Positions 61,216 to 64,000 of a DNA stretch of 64,000 nucleotides are shown here, piece after piece. Location: assembly GCA_946407705.1 (NCBI GenBank), contig CAMJPC010000013.1:1-64000 (forward strand), written 5' to 3'. The translations under genes were made by a program, and so were the position numbers. The DNA is from an uncultured Clostridia bacterium (GTDB taxonomy: Bacteria; Bacillota; Clostridia; Saccharofermentanales; Saccharofermentanaceae). The notes beneath the pieces are model-generated. The model saw nothing but the letters and a program-made list of their open reading frames with translations, ran no database searches and was not told the DNA's origin. Numbering within the stretch: position 1 is the stretch's first letter; each line of letters opens with the position of its first letter.

Positions 61216-61953
61216 ATGCTTGATCAGTTTTCCAGAACACGCCTGCTAATAGGACATGAAGGCATGGATAAGCTATCTAAGGCCCGTGTCGCCGTGTTCG
61301 GCGTCGGAGGCGTAGGCGGATATGCCGTGGAGGCGCTTGCAAGGAGCGGCGTAGGTGCATTGGATCTGATAGATAATGACAAAGTCTGCCTTACGAATAT
61401 AAACCGCCAGATAATTGCTACGCACAGGAGCGTCGGAAAATATAAGGTCGACGTAGCTGAAGAACGCATACATGACATCAATCCGGACTGCGTCGTAAGG
61501 ACATACAAGACATTTTACATGCCCGATACGGCATCTGAGTTCAATTTCCAAGAATACGATTATGTTATCGATGCGATCGATACCGTGACAGGAAAGATAG
61601 AACTCGTGATGCAGGCAGACAAGTGCGGCACGCCGGTAATCAGCAGTATGGGAGCAGGCAACAAACTCGATCCCACGGCTTTTGAAGTAGCAGATATCTA
61701 TAAGACGTCGATATGCCCTCTGGCAAAGGTCATGCGCCGCGAATTAAGGAAGAGGGGAATCAAGTCCCTTAAGGTCGTTTACTCGAAAGAAGAGCCGGTC
61801 AGGCCTGTCGAAGATGCGCCCGAAGAAGAGCGCGAAAGTTCGCAGAAAAGGGATATCCCGGGATCGACCGCGTTTGTGCCGTCCGTTGCAGGACTGATAA
61901 TCGCAGGTGAAGTAATAAAGGACCTGACAGGATCAGGTAAACAGACAAAATGA
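61216..61953 (+). CDS. tcdA: tRNA threonylcarbamoyladenosine dehydratase TcdA
   Basis: 245 aa E1-like enzyme that cyclises t6A37 of tRNA to ct6A using ATP. Visible: FSRTRLLIGHEG, Rossmann GVGGVGGYAVEAL, DNDKVCLTNINRQI, and ISSMGAGNKLDPT; length and motif order are standard. The C-terminal part retains the ...SVAGLIIAGEVI helix. Ends in an ATGA overlap with the next gene. Confidence 0.95.
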   Translation: MLDQFSRTRLLIGHEGMDKLSKARVAVFGVGGVGGYAVEALARSGVGALDLIDNDKVCLTNINRQIIATHRSVGKYKVDVAEERIHDINPDCVVRTYKTFYMPDTASEFNFQEYDYVIDAIDTVTGKIELVMQADKCGTPVISSMGAGNKLDPTAFEVADIYKTSICPLAKVMRRELRKRGIKSLKVVYSKEEPVRPVEDAPEEERESSQKRDIPGSTAFVPSVAGLIIAGEVIKDLTGSGKQTK

Positions 61954-62576
61954 AGACTTACGAGTTCGGCGATCCAAAAGCTCAGGTCTGTCTTATACAG
62001 CTGGTTGACAATCACGATCTTGAAGGCATCAGAAACGAGTACGAAAAGATATGTGAACTCACAGATATGGACTTCTGTCTGACCGCTATGAAGGTCAACG
62101 ACTGGAACAAGGATCTTTCTCCGTGGGAGGCGCCTGCCGTATTCGGTATCGAAAGCTTCGGTAACGGCGCATCAGATACGCTTTCTGAGATCTTGTCCCT
62201 TTGTACTGACAAAGATAAAAAGTATTACATCGGAGGCTATTCGCTGGCAGGGCTTTTTGCGCTGTGGGCATCAGCTCAGACCGACATATTTGACGGCGTC
62301 GCGGCGGCATCGCCTTCTGTATGGTTTCCGGATTTCCTGGACTATATCAGGGAGAGAAAGCCTCTTTGCAGGAAGATATATTTAAGCCTCGGAGATAAGG
62401 AAGAGAAGACAAGAAATCCGGTCATGGCAACAGTAGGTGACAAGATAAGAGAGCTTGATTCGTTCCTTGTTCAGGAGGGCTTTGACTGCGTCCTCGAATG
62501 GAATGAGGGCAATCACTTTAAAGACTTTGACATCCGCACTGCAAAGGCATTTGCAAATGTAATGAGCAGGCAATGA
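61950..62576 (+). CDS. Esterase D/IroE-like alpha/beta hydrolase
   Basis: 208 aa. Nucleophile elbow GGYSLAGLFALW, LGDKEEKT (acid region) and EGNHFKDF (His). Short esterase-family form without signal peptide. Overlaps tcdA and the following gene by 4 nt each. Confidence 0.82.
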   Translation: MKTYEFGDPKAQVCLIQLVDNHDLEGIRNEYEKICELTDMDFCLTAMKVNDWNKDLSPWEAPAVFGIESFGNGASDTLSEILSLCTDKDKKYYIGGYSLAGLFALWASAQTDIFDGVAAASPSVWFPDFLDYIRERKPLCRKIYLSLGDKEEKTRNPVMATVGDKIRELDSFLVQEGFDCVLEWNEGNHFKDFDIRTAKAFANVMSRQ

Positions 62577-63454
62577 AAAAGGGAAAGTTCGTATATAAGA
62601 ATGAAGACAGCATGAGAAGGATGCACGTGTTTTACGATAAGACTCTTGCATCGCTCGGCGCGCCATATACAGAGAGCACATTCGGCACTTCGTTCGGCAT
62701 GACACACTGCCTTATTGTCGGTGATCCGGCAAAGCCCATGATATGCACTATCCACGGCGGCAATGGGATCTCGACGCTGAACCTGAAGCTTTTCCTGCCT
62801 TTGCTTTCGGATTTTTGCATACTGGCTCCGGATGTAATAGGAATGCCCGGCAAGAGCGATCCGTACCGCAATATCAGCAGCAGTAAGGATGAATTCGGGC
62901 ACTGGATAAAAGAAGTCTTAGATCACTATGAGATCTCGAAGATATCTTTTGTTGTCTCTTCCTACAGCGCTTCAATGCTCTTGTCGCTTGCTAAGAACTA
63001 TCCGGAATGTGTAGGGTCTTCACTCCTTCTCGTTCCGTCGGGGATCGCGCACGGTCCTGTCCTTCCGATGATGGGTAAGATGATCCTGCCCTTTATGAAA
63101 TACTATTTCAAGCCGTCGGAGAAGACTCTTGATGCCGTGATTGAGACCATGGGCGGAGAAAGCGACGAAGTCTGGAGAGAGTTCTTCGATCTCATGATGA
63201 GCTCATACAAGATGGAGATGAGGTCGCCCCGGGAATACAAAAAAGAGGAGCTTGCAAAACTTAATGTACCGCTCCTTATAGTCGCATCAGACAACGACAT
63301 CTTTTTCCCGGCTGACAGGGTCTTTGCGCGTGCAAAAAAGATATTTAAAGGACCCGTCACCACTGTCAGGATAGACAGCAAGCATCTGCCTTCAGAAGAA
63401 GCAATGACCCGAATATGCGGACAGACTGCTGCGTTTCTTAAAGAAAACGTCTGA
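62573..63454 (+). CDS. Alpha/beta hydrolase
   Basis: 293 aa. HGGNG oxyanion loop (CTIHGGNGIST), elbow SYSASML with a non-standard S-x-S-x-S, LIVASDNDIFFPADR (acid) and terminal SKHLPS (His). Cytoplasmic; substrate unknown. Overlaps the upstream hydrolase by 4 nt. Confidence 0.83.
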   Translation: MKKGKFVYKNEDSMRRMHVFYDKTLASLGAPYTESTFGTSFGMTHCLIVGDPAKPMICTIHGGNGISTLNLKLFLPLLSDFCILAPDVIGMPGKSDPYRNISSSKDEFGHWIKEVLDHYEISKISFVVSSYSASMLLSLAKNYPECVGSSLLLVPSGIAHGPVLPMMGKMILPFMKYYFKPSEKTLDAVIETMGGESDEVWREFFDLMMSSYKMEMRSPREYKKEELAKLNVPLLIVASDNDIFFPADRVFARAKKIFKGPVTTVRIDSKHLPSEEAMTRICGQTAAFLKENV

Positions 63455-63500
63455 GGATTAGTATAATAGTTTTGTCAGTAAATAACGGGAGACAGAATAA

Positions 63501-64000
63501 GTGGCAGATCAGCTCCACCATAACGGTGAATATGTGACCGTTGAAGGTCACAAGATGCATATATTCAGGGCAGGGAAGAAAGACGGCCAAAAGCTCGTTT
63601 TCCTGTCAGGTTCGGGGACGGTTGCGCCTTCGCTGGATTTCAAGATCTTGTACCGGAAGCTGGAAGATAAGTTCAGGATAATAGTCATAGAGAAATTCGG
63701 ATACGGATATTCAGATCTGTACAATGCCAGGACAGATATCGATTCGTTGATCTCCTATCACAGACAGGCTTTGGAGAGTCTGGGCGAACATGGCCCTTTC
63801 ATACTGCTTCCACACTCACTTTCGGGACTTGAAGCGATCAGATGGAGACAGAGATACCCTGATGAGATAAAGGCAATAGCGGGCCTGGATATGGCAGTTC
63901 CGGCCCAATATATCAGTTGGGGACAAGAAGGTGTGAATAATAAGATCGCTCAGATGCATAAGCTTCAAAACCTACACAGGAAAGGACTGCTTTTCTGGTA
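63501..64000 (+). CDS. Alpha/beta hydrolase, 3'-truncated by window
   Basis: At least 166 codons open from GTG 63501 to the edge, with GGGAGA 10 nt upstream. N-terminal strand YVTVEGHKMHIFRAG, FLSGSGTVAPS oxyanion region, and nucleophile elbow LLPHSLSGLEA. Continues the hydrolase cluster. A third paralogous-looking hydrolase in tandem. Confidence 0.85.
   Translation, partial: MADQLHHNGEYVTVEGHKMHIFRAGKKDGQKLVFLSGSGTVAPSLDFKILYRKLEDKFRIIVIEKFGYGYSDLYNARTDIDSLISYHRQALESLGEHGPFILLPHSLSGLEAIRWRQRYPDEIKAIAGLDMAVPAQYISWGQEGVNNKIAQMHKLQNLHRKGLLFW

Overview
The window looks like chromosomal DNA of an anaerobic fermentative Bacillota of class Clostridia. Grounds: a cytoplasmic multi-cluster [FeFe] hydrogenase, strong AGGAGG-type ribosome binding sites, frequent TGnTATAAT extended -10 promoters, TTG/GTG starts, ECF sigma/anti-sigma pairs, and many lipoproteins with Thr/Glu/Ala-rich linkers typical of gut and rumen clostridia. 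Genus cannot be set from the sequence alone. I found no rRNA, tRNA, insertion sequence, integrase, phage gene or CRISPR array. I support about 63 protein genes; the first (hydrogenase) and last (alpha/beta hydrolase, running off the right edge) are truncated by the window.

Layout. 1-7.2 kb: hydrogenase 3' part, zinc-ribbon/DUF4190 membrane protein coupled to larE, a zinc-ribbon protein, an MscS channel and a duplicated-domain membrane protein. 7.3-14 kb: two ECF sigma/anti-sigma operons flank tandem paralogous lipoproteins, a small membrane protein, a 72-bp tandem hairpin array, a lipoprotein and a VOC protein. 14-23.6 kb: HI0933-type flavoprotein, AlkD-like glycosylase, acyltransferase, a PIG-L deacetylase fusion, a YfhO-family membrane protein, a lipoprotein and a DUF1295 membrane enzyme. 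23.9-27.4 kb: third ECF operon (sigma, zinc anti-sigma, DUF4097 lipoprotein) and an LRR lipoprotein.

27.4-48 kb is the most unusual part and is devoted to the cell envelope: an acyltransferase-CapA-SGNH triple fusion; a zinc-ribbon protein with repeated (S/N)PFKP motifs, followed by a TIR-transmembrane-Sel1 protein; two stalked surface proteins sharing a basic C-terminal domain; two small double-glycine-leader proteins, one of which is a LysM domain; an S41 protease with an Smr-like protein; and several lipoproteins. 48-64 kb: a YitT-like permease and a TetR regulator divergent from a lipid kinase with clear palindromic operators, an FkbM methyltransferase, a LysR-divergent operon (small coiled-coil protein, alpha/beta hydrolase, lipoprotein aldo-keto reductase, cyclophilin-like lipoprotein), a dus-containing operon, an ArsR-SDR pair with a visible operator, a GNAT, and tcdA followed by three serine-hydrolase genes.

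The recurring theme is envelope sensing and remodelling: three ECF systems (two with the same TGTAA(C/A)-N16-CGTC promoter), 13 predicted lipoproteins, and five zinc-ribbon proteins, three of them with membrane segments or disordered tails. The best candidates for something undescribed are the GG-leader/LysM pair (37.8-38.4 kb), the PFKP-repeat/TIR-Sel1 pair (30.6-35.2 kb) and the bistable hairpin array (10.84-11.04 kb).
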